Below, one piece after another: positions 22,254 through 32,800 of a DNA stretch of 64,000 bases. Numbering within the stretch: position 1 is the stretch's first letter; each line of letters starts with the position of its first letter. A program made the translations under genes and the position numbers. The DNA comes from Bufo bufo (Eukaryota > Chordata > Amphibia > Anura > Bufonidae). The notes under the pieces are model-generated. The model saw nothing but the letters and a program-made list of their open reading frames with translations, was not told the origin of the DNA and searched no databases. The stretch lies in contig NC_053394.1 in assembly GCF_905171765.1 (NCBI RefSeq), positions 159,349,256 through 159,413,255 of the forward strand, in the 5' to 3' direction.

Positions 22254-22878
22254 TAGCAAGTAATAGAAACCAGCGGCTCAACCTATAGACCGGATGGAAA
22301 CGGGTGCTCACCTCTCGGTCCACCCAGACCGCACGGTAGAAAAAAATTTGTAATAAAGAAATGAGGGGCACTCCGGATAAGGGAACAAAAAGCGGTAATC
22401 AAGATAAAATATTTAACAATTAAAATTTATTACATATAACACACATCATATCCAATTGTCATGCATAAAAACATAAAATCAATAGCAATGAAGATAAAAG
22501 GGTGGAATCCTGAAAAAACTGTTGCACATGAAAGTTCAAAAGTTCATGGGACACTGCCCACAATGAGAATGAGTCCCAGCAGGTAATGCAGTTCCAGGAG
22601 CATGTGGATAAATGATACTAAATGGAGATAAATTGCCACACAATGTCCAGCCTCAAAAACCTCCAGGGCAGGAAAATAGATGGTTAAACCAAGTCCTGGA
22701 GATAATCACTTTGCAGATATAGCACAAATGTAGCAGATTGTAGCGCTTTTCAAATGTAGCAAAAATGATAGCAGTGAATGCTTCTTACCATATGCCTTCA
22801 GTGTGCTCGTTATGGTAAAGCGAGGTAACAGCCAAACACAGCTGAACGCGGCGTCCCACGTAGTATAGAGTCAGAGCG
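22254..22878 (-). repeat. PLE pseudo-LTR, 5' copy
   Basis: It is the upstream partial copy of the 625-bp repeat, ending 'gagtcagagcg' at 22878. It lacks the hammerhead-like motif, which lies 165 bp beyond the repeat edge in the full copy. Confidence 0.9.
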
Positions 22879-23065
22879 TATAGATCATACAAGTGTATCA
22901 CAGTACAGCGGTGGTGGCCTGGAAGCGCACGTCGTCATAGCAACCCATGATGTCGTGCGCTTGTCCACTCTGCAGGACGTCAGGACGGGTTTGTACGGTC
23001 CGTAGTTGTGAAAAAACACGCCCGTGTGCATGCGGCCTTACTGTTACGGTTAGAAGATGGGATTG
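22879..23065. other. Flank with Harbinger-like end
   Basis: It contains 'gtgtgcatgcggccttactg' near 23020-23040, similar to the GTGTGCATGAGGCC end of the element at 47359-49488. A similar 'gtgcatgcggcctaa' lies at about 24777. No coding was seen. Confidence 0.35.
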
Positions 23066-23067
23066 TA

Positions 23068-24565
23068 CAGTCCTGATCAAAAGTTTAAGACCACTTGAAA
23101 AATCATATTTAGCATGGCTGGATCTTAACAAGGTTCCAAGTAGAGCTTCAACATGCAACAAGAAGAAATGAGAGTGAGACAAAACATTTTTTGAGCATTC
23201 AAATAATTGAAAATAACGATTAAACTGAAACAGGCTGTTTTTCAGCTGATCCAAATTTTAGGACCACATGCCTTTAAAAGGCCAAATCTGTGCAAAGATG
23301 TGGATTCATTGTCATTTTCTGTCAGGTAGTCACACGTTGTGATGCAAAGGCAAAAAAACTCTCCCTTTTTGAACGTGGTCGGGTTGTTGAACAGCATAAG
23401 CAGGGTCTCTCACAGCGCGCCATCGCTGCTGAGGTGGGACGCCGTAAGACAGTCATTTGGAATTTCTTAAATGATCCTGAGTGTTATGGAACAAAAAAGT
23501 AAAGTGGAAGACCCAAAAAAATTTCATCAGCACTGAGCCGGAGGATCCAATTGGCTGTCCATCAAGACACTGGACGATCCTCGACCCAAATTAAGGCCCT
23601 TACTGGTGCTGACTGCAGCCCCATAACCATCAGATGGCATCTGAGACTGAAGGGCTTCAAAAATAAAAAACGTCTTCAAAGACCTCGTCTCCTTGAACGC
23701 CACAGAACTGCTCGTTTGGACTTTGCAAGAGAGCACCAAACATGGGACATTCGAAGGTGGAAGAAAGTTTTATTCTCTGATGAGAAAATTTTTAACCTTG
23801 ATGGTCCTGATGGTTTCCAACGTTACTGGCATGACAAGCAGATCCCACCTGAGATGTTTTCTACACGCCACAGTGGAGGGGGCGCCATAATGGTCTGGGG
23901 TGCTTTTTCCTTCAGTGGAACAATGGAGCTTCAGGAAGTGCAGGGGCGTCAAATGGCCTCTGGCTATGTCCAGATGTTGCAGAGAGCATTCCTCATGACT
24001 GAGGGCCCTCGTCTGTGTGGTAACGACTGGGTTTTTCAACAGGACAATGCTACATACACAATGCCCGCAGGACAAGGGACTTCTTCCAGGAGAATAACAT
24101 CACTCTTTTGGCCCATCCTGCATGTTCCCCTGATCTAAATCCAATTGAGAACCTTTGGGGATGGATGGCAAGGGAAGTTTACAAAAATGGACAACAGTTC
24201 CAGACAGTAGATGGCCTTCGTGCGGCCGTCTTCACCACTTGGAGAAATGTTCCCACTCACCTCATGGAAACGCTTGCATCAAGCATGCCGAAACGAATTT
24301 TGGAAGTGATAAACAATAACGGCAGAGCTACTCATTACTGAGTTGATGTTTGGAAGTTGGATTTCTGTTTTGGGGGGGTTTAGTTTTTTTTGGAGGTGTG
24401 GTCCTAAACTTTTGATCAGCTGAAAAGCAGCCTGTTTCAGTTTATTCGTTGTTTTCATTAAATTGAATGCTCAAAAAATGTTTTGTCTCACTACCATTTC
24501 TTCTTGTTGCATGTTGAAGCTCTACTTGGAACCTTGTTAAGATCCAGCCATGCTAAATAAGATTT
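23068..24565 (+). mobile_element. Tc1-like transposon, right end worn
   Basis: The left end is TA followed by CAGTCCTGATCAAAAG. Long terminal inverted repeats follow: about 23105-23290 is the reverse complement of about 24390-24560, including 'aacaaggttccaagtagag'. The outermost ~35 bp expected at the right end are missing or changed. A broken transposase lies between the repeats. Confidence 0.85.
23332..24341 (+). pseudogene. Tc1 transposase, broken
   Basis: The frame shows the paired helix-turn-helix region (LSLFERGRVVEQHKQGLSQRAIAAEVG), a GRPKK hook after it, and the DDE core: [20 protein letters not shown], and [13 protein letters not shown] with the catalytic Glu. In an intact protein these cut and join DNA at TA sites. 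Breaks seen: an in-frame TAA at 23500-23502, just before GRPKK, and a frameshift near 24055-24065 shortly after QQDNAT, after which the last part reads in another frame and ends RATHY. The N-terminal start is unclear because upstream codons do not resemble the family. Confidence 0.87.
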
Positions 24566-24871
24566 TTTGCCATTTTTCACAGTCAGCAGACACATTCCAG
24601 CCAACAGGACTGTATTACGACTGTATGTGGGTGGGGTCTGAGCTATTAGATGATGTCCAGCTAAGCAGAGATGTACCTGTCTAGTGAAGTGATGGTACGG
24701 TATGGGGTGTACAGCTGGTTCGTCTCCCCGGGATGCACCCTGGGTAACTGTAAATGAACCATCAAATACTGGAGGTGCATGCGGCCTAAATCTAATATTT
24801 CCACCTTAAAGCATTAAATACTTTTTGCAGTTTACTTGAGTAAATTATTTTCAAAACTATTATTGTTAAAA

Positions 24872-25105
24872 ATGGGGATTATATGCTTGCATTTTTCTCT
24901 TGCACGGATGTTGGTTCGGGGCTACGACCGCACCAGATCCTACGCCGAGAAACAAAGGATTGTGCGAGAGTTGGCCTATGAAATGTGGAGGAAAATGGTT
25001 CGCAAACACCGCCGTCTGGCCATTATAAAGAAATCGTCAGACGTGAAGAGAAGGCAGCCCCGTTTCATTAAAAGAATCCGGGACGAAAAATGCCCAGTTA
25101 CATAC
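24872..25105 (+). CDS. Possible exon, basic protein segment (unknown)
   Basis: A frame from ATG 24872 to a possible 5' splice site (CATAC|gtaaat at 25106) encodes a strongly basic segment: YAEKQRIVRELAYEMWRKMVRKH and RRQPRFIKRIRDEKC. Its helical, Lys/Arg-rich character recalls Myb/MADF-like DNA-binding domains of Harbinger-related genes, but no domain can be assigned. If it ends at this donor the phase is 0, which does not match the next recognised exon at 26466 (needs one base). An unseen exon or a different gene is therefore possible. A Tc1 copy is inserted about 40 bp downstream. Confidence 0.3.
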
Positions 25106-25147
25106 GTAAATAACTTTTGTATGTTTTGCCAACACTCTGTAATGTAT

Positions 25148-25990
25148 ACAGTGCTAAGCAAAAGTATTCACCTCCCTTGAGTTCGTTCTCTTTTTTGTTG
25201 CCTTATCTCCTGGAATTAACATGGATTGTTTGAGGATTTCCATCATGTAATTTGTAGAACCTGCCCACAACATAGGCCTTCTTTTAAATAGGTTAATTGT
25301 AAAGCAAACAACTAATAGGACACAATAACAGAAAAGGTCAATGTGCATAACTATTCACCCCCCTAAAGTCAATACTTAGTAGAGCCACCTTTTGCGGCAA
25401 TCACAGCTCCAACTCGCTTTGGATAAGTCTCTATGAGCAGTTGCCACATCTTACCACAGGCAATTTTGCCCATTCCTCCTTGCATTACCGATTCTGCTTC
25501 TTCAAATTTGATGGTTTGCGCTTGTGATTGTGAACAGCAATCTTTAAGTCTGAACACAGATTTTCTATCGGATTGAGATCTGGGCTTTGACTAGGCCATT
25601 CCAACACATTTATATGTTTCCCCTTAAACCACTCAAGTGTTGCTTCAGCAGTGTGTTGGGGGTCATTGTCCTGCTGGAAGCTGAACCTTCGTCTTACCCT
25701 CAAATCACGCACAGAGTGGTACAGGTTTTGCTCAAGAATATCCCTGTATTTAGCACCATCCATCTTTCCCTCAACTCTGACCAGTTTCCCAGTCCCGGCT
25801 GCTCTAAAGCATCCCCACAGCATGATGCTGCCACCACCATGTTTCATTGTGGGGATGATGTTCTTTGGGTGATGTGATGTGTTGGCTTTGTGCCAGAAAA
25901 GTGACGGAGTGAACCATCACTGTGTCTGCAGTAGCAGCCTGAGGCCTAGCCTCCTTCCTACAGGCTTTGTACACAGGACTATGGAGACCC
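25148..25990 (-). mobile_element. Truncated Tc1-like transposon
   Basis: The left end is TA followed by CAGTGCTAAGCAAAAG, a usual Tc1-type terminus, with a ~200-bp terminal region. A minus-strand transposase fragment follows and stops at about 25870. The other terminus is missing. Confidence 0.75.
25369..25850 (-). pseudogene. Tc1 transposase C-terminal half, frameshifted
   Basis: The minus frame reads [14 protein letters not shown], then [16 protein letters not shown] with the second catalytic Asp, and [14 protein letters not shown] with the third acidic residue. The end is YPKRVGAVIAAKGGSTKY, the common Tc1 C-terminus. A frameshift near 25510-25530 separates the last ~45 codons from the rest. 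The helix-turn-helix region and the first Asp are missing. It belongs to a different Tc1 subfamily from the copy at 23.3 kb, judging by terminus and protein differences. Confidence 0.87.
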
Positions 25991-26465
25991 CCACTCTGAC
26001 CTATTTGGGTTAGAGGGAACTATAAACCATGAATTTTTGGTTGTTTATCTGCCACATTTTTCGTATTCCCCATTAAAGTAGCATGGTGTGAATCCATAAA
26101 CGCAATAAGGGTTAACTCTGCTCTGAGACTCCCAATAAATGTGTTGGTTTATTTGTCTCTTTGTCCTATTGTGTTAGTGATGGGATTAAGAAGTAGCCGA
26201 CTCTGGTGTAGAGAATTAGATCATCCTATGATACATTGAGGAGATAATCCCATCCCATGGGTCTCCTCTCGCCCTATTGTTCCATCAAGACACTGTGGAG
26301 GGGATGTCTTTTTTCATACTGTTAATTTTGGATTGAGTTATGCGTCATAAAGCTGGCAGCCACTGCAATTATATATAGATCCCTCCATATTGGAATATCT
26401 TTATATCAAATGTTCTTAAGATTTTGGAGTTGTTTATATGAAATCTGAACTTTTTGTGATCACAG
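25991..26465. other. Probable intron sequence, no feature seen
   Basis: Unique-looking sequence without motifs. A 3' splice site is proposed at its right end (gatcacag|AC). Confidence 0.35.
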
Positions 26466-26678
26466 ACGTTCCTATTCCCTCCATTCGGAGAAGGCGACTG
26501 GTGAAGGTTGTGGAGGTAGAGGAGAAAGAGGAGGTGGAGGCCGGACCATCCCAGCTTATTGAGCCACGCCCACCAGATGTGGGAGAAGTGAAGGAGGTGG
26601 AAAGTGCTGTACCCTCCAGCACCACCCCATCTCAAGACTCTGAGGAAGAGGAGGTGATCACCAGCCCCCGGCAGGACG
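26466..26678 (+). CDS. Candidate coding exon, acidic/proline-rich linker
   Basis: The exon is bounded by 'gatcacag' on the left and the donor G|gtaaatat on the right. It encodes ~71 residues: IPSIRRRRLVKVVEVEEKEEVEAG, a Pro-rich part, then SQDSEEEEVITSPRQD. The reading frame needs one base from a previous exon and leaves one base (phase 1). The exon at 31864 starts with exactly the two bases needed, so the pair is phase-compatible. The composition suits a flexible linker between a DNA-binding domain and a C-terminal coil, as in Myb-like proteins of Harbinger origin, but this is inference. Confidence 0.5.
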
Positions 26679-26777
26679 GTAAATATGTGCACATAGCAAT
26701 ATGATTCATAGGTGTGCGCAGCCTATTGCATTAGGGTGTGCACCCTAAAGCACAAACACACGCCGCGCGCACTCGCG

Positions 26778-26842
26778 TGTGTATATATATACACACACAT
26801 ATATATATATATATACACATATATATATACACACACACAAAT
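26778..26842 (+). repeat. (TA)n/(CA)n microsatellite
   Basis: Alternating TATATA and CACACA runs without coding value. Confidence 0.9.
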
Positions 26843-26844
26843 AC

Positions 26845-27195
26845 ACTAAGGGGTATCAGGGTACATTATTATACAGGGGTAATATAACTAAGGGCTATCA
26901 GGGTAAATTATACAGGAGTAATATAACTGAGGAGGGCTATCAGGGACATTATACAGGGGTAATATAACTTATATTATATAAGTTATATTACCCCTTCATC
27001 ATGTCCCCTGAGATAGCCCTCCTCAGTTATATTACCCCTGTATAATAATGTACCCTAATACCCCTTAGTTTTACCCCCTGTATAATTTACCCTGATCCTT
27101 CAGTTATATTACCCCCTGTAATTTACCCTGATACCCCTCAGTTATACAGTATCATATAACTGAGGGGTATCAGGGTACATTATACAGGGGTGTAA
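26845..27195. repeat. Minisatellite with inverted units
   Basis: Units like 'ggggtatcagggtacatta' with 'tacaggggtaatataact' occur in both orientations. A perfect palindrome centred near 26972 ('taacttatattatataagtta') marks the turn, and a second turn lies near 27152. Confidence 0.8.
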
Positions 27196-27325
27196 TTGAG
27201 GAGGGGTAGCAAGCAGCAGGGAACATACAGGGCAGATTCCAGTGGTGTAGCGTGGGTTGTTAGCACCCGGGGCAAGCCAAGTATTTCTCCCCCCAATCTG
27301 TGGGCACGCCCCTTTTTACAAATAA

Positions 27326-27605
27326 TGCAGATGTCACCTGCAGTCCTATGTAACACCACAGATAACATAGTGATAACTGAGTACAGATATTGTAGCAGAT
27401 ATCACCTGCAGTCCTATGTAACACCACAGATAACACAGTGATAACTGAGTACAGATAATGTAGCAGATGTCACCTGCAGTCCTATGTAATACCACAGATA
27501 ACACAGTGGTAACTGAGTACAGATAATGTAGCAGATGTCACCTGCAGTCCTATGTAATACCACAGATAACACAGTGGTAACTCTCTGAGTACAGATAATG
27601 TAGTA
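27326..27605 (+). repeat. 68-bp tandem repeat, ~4 copies
   Basis: Units contain 'gcagatgtcacctgcagtc' and 'gataactgagtacagata'. The last unit has a small insertion (ctct). Confidence 0.88.
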
Positions 27606-28050
27606 GATGGGTATGAGGCCCCAGAATTCAGAACACGCACAGTGTGACCTGAAGTCTGGGACCGGACTGCGGCAGTGTGGGCTAAATCCTATAGCCACCC
27701 TTCCCCCCCCCAAACAGATATGTGGATGGACATTACATATAATGGTGCACACTATACAGTAGAGTACAGCAGCACATACCTGTTACATCCAGTGACGTCT
27801 CCTGTGATGTAGACCTTCCTCAACGTCTTCATTCGGAGATAAGACCGCTATGATACCTTCTTTCAGCCGCGTCTCTGCAGAGTTTCATAGAAAAATGATT
27901 AGATTTCTCATTTTACTATCATCCTCAGATAACAGACCTCCCCTCCACCCGTAGTGCCCATAAGTATAATGCCCTCCGTATAATTATAATATATACTGGC
28001 CCTTCTGTGTTGTTATTATTCTTAATATTATAATGGCCCCCTCTGTATTA

Positions 28051-28331
28051 GGCTCCATTCACACGTCCGCAAAATGTGTCCGCAATTGTGCGGAACGGGT
28101 GCGGACCCATGCATTCTCCATGGGGACGGAATGGATGCGGAAAGCACACAGTGTGCTCTTCGCATCCGCATTTCCGGAGCGGCCTGCCGAACTTCCGGTC
28201 CGCGGCTCTGGGAAAAAATAGAACATGTCCTATTCTTGTCCGCAGCTGTGGAGAAAAATAGGCTGTTCTATGGGGGTGCCTGGTGGGTGTGTTGCAGATC
28301 CGCAAAACACTGCGGACTTGTGAATGAACCC
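28051..28331. mobile_element. MITE with ~20-bp terminal inverted repeats
   Basis: It begins GGCTCCATTCACACGTCCGC and ends GCGGACTTGTGAATGAACCC. TA flanks both sides; the third base differs, so a 2- or 3-bp duplication cannot be told apart. The interior contains further GC-rich inverted motifs. Similar 'gggtccattcacacg' occurs at 32178, where only one end is present. Confidence 0.75.
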
Positions 28332-28349
28332 TAATAGTAATAATTATGG

Positions 28350-28700
28350 CGCTCTTCAGCCCCTCCAGCATACAGTCCCATGTAAAATACATCACTCCTT
28401 GCCTTCAGCCCCTCCAACATAGTCCCATGTAAATAATATCACCCTTCCTCTCTTTGCTGCCTGCCTTGAGCCCCTTCAGCATACAGTCCCATGTAAAATA
28501 CATCACGCCCTGCCTTCAGCCCCTCCAACATACAGTCCCATGTAAAATACAAAACTCCCCCGGCCTTCAGCCCTTCCAGCATACAGTCCCATGTAAAATA
28601 ATATCACCCCTCCTGCCTTCAGCCCCTCCAGCATACAGTCCCATGTAAAATACATCACTATCTCTGCCTTTAGCCCCTCCAGCATACTGTCCCCAGGTAA
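28350..28700 (+). repeat. Tandem repeat, ~50-58 bp, ~7 copies
   Basis: Each unit includes 'cagcccctccagcatacag' and 'tcccatgtaaaataca'. Unit length varies by a few bases. Confidence 0.85.
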
Positions 28701-29166
28701 AAAATATCACTTCACCCCCTCTCTTCAGACCCCTCTAACCTTAATCTGCTCCTCTCTGCAACTTGCTCTGTTGAATTTCCTGCATATCTTGAGGCCCCGC
28801 CCCCTGTATGACGAGACTCCACCTCTTTCCCGACATCATACCTCCCTAGAGCAAATCCATTCTAGCGCTCTACTGTCTCATAGGCTTCAGACCCTTAGCC
28901 TGAAGCCTATGTGAAGGATCGCATCAGGAGATGGCAGTGCAGCACGGAGGTGATGATTAGGGTGTGCCCAGGCACACCCGGCACACCCCGTGCGCACGCC
29001 TATGATATGATTATGTATCCATAACATGTACATAAACATTAAAAGGGCCGACAATGAGGCGACAACATACACTCTAGTAATCCAAAAAAAGAACACTGGA
29101 CAATAACTCTTTAATCTACATAAAAACAATTGATTTAACAAATAAATAATATGAAACTCAATTGAA

Positions 29167-30673
29167 AAGCCTGGAATGGTCCCAAGAATATTCATGGGTG
29201 ACAGCGGATGTAGTCGCACTTTACCCTAGTATTCCTCATAAATTGGTGAATATTTCCCTGGTATGGTTTTTGGAGAATTTTGGAAATTTTTCTGTGGTGC
29301 TAATGGAGTATGTGGTGGCTGTGGTGGACTTCCTCCTGAGACGAAATTATTTTATGTTTGATGGAAAGTTTTTCCTGCAGACATCGGGTGTGTCGATGGG
29401 GGCTAAGTTCTCTCCCTCCATAGCCAATATTTTTATGGCATGGTGGGAGAGGGGCTTCCTCCTCATCGACACTAACCCATTTTCGGATAGCATAAGATGG
29501 TATGGCCGTTACATCGATGACCTGATCTTTATCTGGTCTGGTGATGTGGCGACCATACCATCTTTTGCAGACTATCTGAACGCATGTGTGAACGGTATCC
29601 AATTTACCGTTCAACATAGCGCCAGGAACATTGAGTTCCTGGATCTCCGCCTCAGGGGAGACTCCGCCACGGCCTCCATATACACCAGCACCTACAGAAA
29701 ACCAACATCAGGCAATACAATATTACATGCACAGTCATGCCATCCCATGCATACCATCAGAAATATACCAAAAGGAGAACTAATTAGAGCTAGAAGAAAT
29801 TGCAGTGATGAGTCGACCTATGAAACAGAGCGCAAAACATCATAAGTAGATTAACACACAGAGCATATTCCGAAAAAAAGATGAAGAAATGCAGCAGAGA
29901 TATTCGACATATGAATAGGAATATACTATTGAACACACCTGTAGAAACAAAGAGACAAAAAAATCTGAGAGATATCTAACCAGGAAAGAAAAAATATTTT
30001 TGGCACACAATATAGTAAGGAATACACTCAAATTTGTAACATCGTCCGAAAGCACTTCCCAGTGCTAGCGTGTGACAAAATATGGGCATCCATGGTACAC
30101 AATGGCATTAAATGCGCAGCCCGAAAGGCACCCACCATAGCCAGTTCCGTGAGCCCATCTCTCTTTAAAAATGACAAGTCCCGAACAACACAAAATACAT
30201 GGTTGTCAACAACAGGAAATTATAAATGCGGTCACTCCATTTGCATTTGCTGTAAATATATGAAGATCTGTCAAAATTTTGAATCCAGCACTAATGGCCA
30301 GGTTTTCAAAATAAAATCCTTTTTAAATTGCAATACTACCTATGCGATTTATTGCATAACATGCACAAGCTGTAAGCTACAATATGTAGGATGTACAACA
30401 AACGCAATAAAAACACGCATTAGAAAACATATATCAGACATACCGCACCATGAGAACCGCAACATATCTGCGGCAAGTCTCCATTTTGCCATGGTACATG
30501 GTGGTGATGTCTCCTACATGTCAGTACAAGGCATTGAAAAGGTTAAAAAACCAATAAGAGGTGGCGACAGAAAAAGGAAACTCTTAAACAGAGAATCATA
30601 TTGGATTTTCCGACTTGAAAGTCGCCAGCCCCAAGGTTTAAATAAGAAACTGGATCTAATTTTGCAGTATTAA
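29167..30673 (+). pseudogene. PLE reverse transcriptase/GIY-YIG, decayed
   Basis: The first part, to a stop at 29843-29845, has WVTADVVALYPSIPH (catalytic Asp region), SGVSMGAKFSPSIANIFM and the catalytic YIDD in GRYIDDLIFIW. A gap of ~215 bp with stops in all frames follows. The second part, 30062-30673, has a Cys-rich stretch (CGHSICICC) and the endonuclease YAIYCITC...LQYVGCTTNAIKTRIRKH, ending GLNKKLDLILQY. Both parts lie in the same phase, so more than one indel separates them. Upstream reverse transcriptase motifs are missing through 5' truncation. It differs clearly from the two other PLEs in the window, so it is a third family. Confidence 0.87.
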
Positions 30674-30879
30674 CCAACGGTTTATTTCTCTCTTTTTTTC
30701 TTCCTTCATTTCCCATTCCCTTCAATCTATTGTTTTATGGACCATATGAATTGTCTTTTGACATGTTTTTACCTATGTACACATTTGTGGAAGGGAGGGG
30801 TTGAATTTCAGCCTGATTATTTCAGGTGAGGGAGCCTCCCCCTCCTCTCTACAAAAGTAACTCACAGTGTATTTGAAAC

Positions 30880-30927
30880 AGTCATGAGTAAGGGCTAAGA
30901 TTGCTTTGTGCCCGAAACATGTAGACT
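30880..30927 (+). ncRNA. Degenerate hammerhead-like motif
   Basis: Helix I AGTC/GACT, helix II GGGC/GCCC with a 14-base loop, GAAA (30914-30917) and a self-complementary ACATGT helix III are intact. The core between helices I and II reads ATGAGTA instead of CTGANGA, with changes at two invariant positions. It is probably an inactivated relic. Confidence 0.5.
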
Positions 30928-31133
30928 CTGCTTTCTGTACCTGGATTTTATACTGAATATTCAATAAAGAAGCCTTTGGATTACCACAACCACAAGCTGG
31001 ACAAAACCTCTTTTTCTCTATACTTCCGTATTTCTCCTGACTCAGGTGAAGGAGTTGTTCCGTGCTATAACAGTGGAATCCTTGGCAGGTGAGAGCTGTT
31101 CAAAATCTCTGTTTTCTTCGAAACTCAATTGAA

Positions 31134-31863
31134 CTATCATTAACTAGCAAACAAAATAAAATTATAATGTACTGAAATATCACTAACTAATAAACCATAT
31201 AATGATCATAAAGATCACTAACTAACGTATTGAGATTTAAATCGTCAATGTGTATAAAGACTTTAAAGAAAAAAAATAAAAAGTAAACAATAGACAAACA
31301 GACATATTTTGTACTGCCGTCTTACATATTGACTGTCTCTATAAAAATATCCTATGATATAACCCCTCTGGTGAACAATTTAAATAAAATAAAAAAGCGA
31401 AAATTAAACGAAAATATGAATTTATTCAACCTAACATCACTAAAAGTGCAACACCCAGCTATCAAAATAGGCATATGCCCCCCAAAATAGTAACAGTCAG
31501 TGCATTCTGCTAAAAATGAGACCCAACCATTATACAGTACAATTGCCAATAAAAAAAATTTGGTTCAACAATGCTTTTATTGTGTAAAAGACAATTAACT
31601 ATAAAATAAGGAAAAATAGTAGGTTTGGCCACACCTGTAACAACCAGCTGTCTAAAAATATCATACCAAATAACCCCTTAGTTGGACACCTTTTTAAACA
31701 ATAATTTAAAACTGTTAAAAAAGGCAATTTTATGGACAGCTTTTCTCACAAAAAGGTGTAATAGCAAACGATCATAAAGTCATATGCACCACAAATTAAA
31801 GGTTTAATAAGAGTTGCAAATAATGTTTTATTTTTATTTTCATTTTATATTTTTTTCAAACAG
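31134..31863. other. A/T-rich intron sequence
   Basis: No coding or clear repeat was seen. It ends with a T-rich tract and 'caaacag', a good 3' splice site for the next exon. Confidence 0.4.
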
Positions 31864-32021
31864 GAATGAAGACATTGAAGGCCAAATTGGCCAAAATGCA
31901 AAGGGCGCATCTCAATGATATGCGGGCCGTTCATGAGCGCTTGAAGGCCATGGAGGAGAGGCAACGCCAGGCCATGAAGGGGGTGCATGAGATGATCATA
32001 CTTTTGGAAAAGTTGGCATAA
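31864..32021 (+). CDS. Candidate terminal exon, coiled-coil C-terminus
   Basis: After 'ttttttcaaacag' the frame reads MKTLKAKLAKMQRAHLND, continues through EERQRQAMKGVHEMI and ends LLEKLA with TAA at 32019-32021. The ~52 residues are charged and helical with Leu/Met/Ile spacing typical of a coiled coil, so it probably drives self-association. Its phase matches the donor of the exon at 26466-26678 exactly (G + GA gives Gly). The implied intron is about 5.2 kb and holds two mobile elements. No homologue was recognised. It may be the C-terminal end of a small DNA-binding protein gene, either host or transposon-derived. Confidence 0.5.
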
Positions 32022-32177
32022 TTAAATTTTTTTTTTTTTACCAAGTTATATAAATCGTTTGTACAATTATAACGTGTATTGTGTTTTTTTTTTTTATATT
32101 GCTCGGTTTTATTGTAATAGCTCGGCCTAAATCAGCCAGAACTGACAGCAGCCAGTAAATACATGTCAAATACACAT

Positions 32178-32250
32178 AGGGTCCATTCACACGTCTATTA
32201 AATGTGTCCGCATACCACAATTGGGATGAACGTTTACAGACCCATTGATT
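32178..32250 (+). mobile_element. MITE fragment
   Basis: 'gggtccattcacacgtc' followed by 'aaatgtgtccgca' matches the left end of the MITE at 28051-28331. The right end is missing; hAT 3' repeats start just downstream. Confidence 0.5.
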
Positions 32251-32269
32251 TTAAATTCCAGTTCGAAAA

Positions 32270-32665
32270 ATTAGGCATTCACAAGATACAGAAGAAAGTG
32301 TCAGCCATTACAGGCCCCAAAAATTAGCCGACAGGCGTTCCCCTGACAGCAAATAACTTTGTATTCTGTTGCTGGTGGTACATTAGGCATTCACAGAATA
32401 CAGAACTAAGTGTCGGCCATTACAGGCCACAAAAATTAGCTGACAGGCGTTCCCCTGACAGCAAATAACTTTGTATTCTGTTGCTGGTGGTACATTAGGC
32501 ATTCACAGGATACAGAACTAAGTGTCGGCCATTACAGGCCCCAAAAATTAGCCGACAGGCGTTCCCCTGGCAGCAAATAACTTTGTATTCTGTTGCTGGT
32601 GGTACATTAGGCATTCACAGGATACAGAACTAAGTGTCGGCCATTACAGGCCACAAAAATTAGGC
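32270..32665 (+). repeat. 112-bp tandem repeat, ~3.5 copies
   Basis: Units begin 'cattaggcattcacag' at 32381, 32493 and 32605, with an earlier copy near 32270. Each holds 'gtgtcggccattacaggcc' and 'ttgctggtggta'. The array lies on the 3' side of the hAT-2 transposase. Confidence 0.9.
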
Positions 32666-32800
32666 ATTCAACGGACATAAAAGGCATTTTATGCCGCTGT
32701 ATTTAACGAAGGCAGGGACCATGAATTGTTATGGGTGGTGGCGGATATGGGCTGTCATGAGGAATTTTAAACAAACATGGTCTACTGTTCACATGTGTTG

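Larger units (their letters stand above)
17397..22878 (-). mobile_element. Young Penelope-like element with 625-bp direct repeats
   Basis: Direct repeats at 17397-18021 and 22254-22878 have the same length and show two obvious differences (about 17760 and 17976), roughly 99.7% identity. PLEs often sit as partial tandem copies, giving such pseudo-LTRs. Between them, on the minus strand, lie ORF1 and a long reverse transcriptase/endonuclease frame, both uninterrupted. No clear target duplication was found at the outer edges. The near-identity and open frames point to a recent insertion. Confidence 0.85.
26707..29004. mobile_element. Non-autonomous hAT with 8-bp target duplication ATATGATT
   Basis: ATATGATT lies on both sides (26699-26706 and 29005-29012). 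The termini are CATAGGTGTGCGCA and its near-complement TGCGCACGCCTATG. The 2298-bp interior has no transposase and is filled with microsatellite, two minisatellites, an inner MITE and another tandem array. It sits inside the proposed intron between exons 26466-26678 and 31864-32021. Confidence 0.87.
29167..31119 (+). mobile_element. 5'-truncated Penelope-like element with 14-bp target duplication
   Basis: GAAACTCAATTGAA flanks the unit at 29153-29166 and 31120-31133. Inside are reverse transcriptase and GIY-YIG remnants on the plus strand, then a 3' UTR with a hammerhead-like motif and 'ttcaataaagaag' (a polyadenylation-type AATAAA). The 5' half is missing. Confidence 0.87.

Noticed and set aside
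17383..22892. Target duplication for the young PLE
   Set aside because: TACAGTAATACACT and TATAGATCATACAA share some bases but do not align convincingly.
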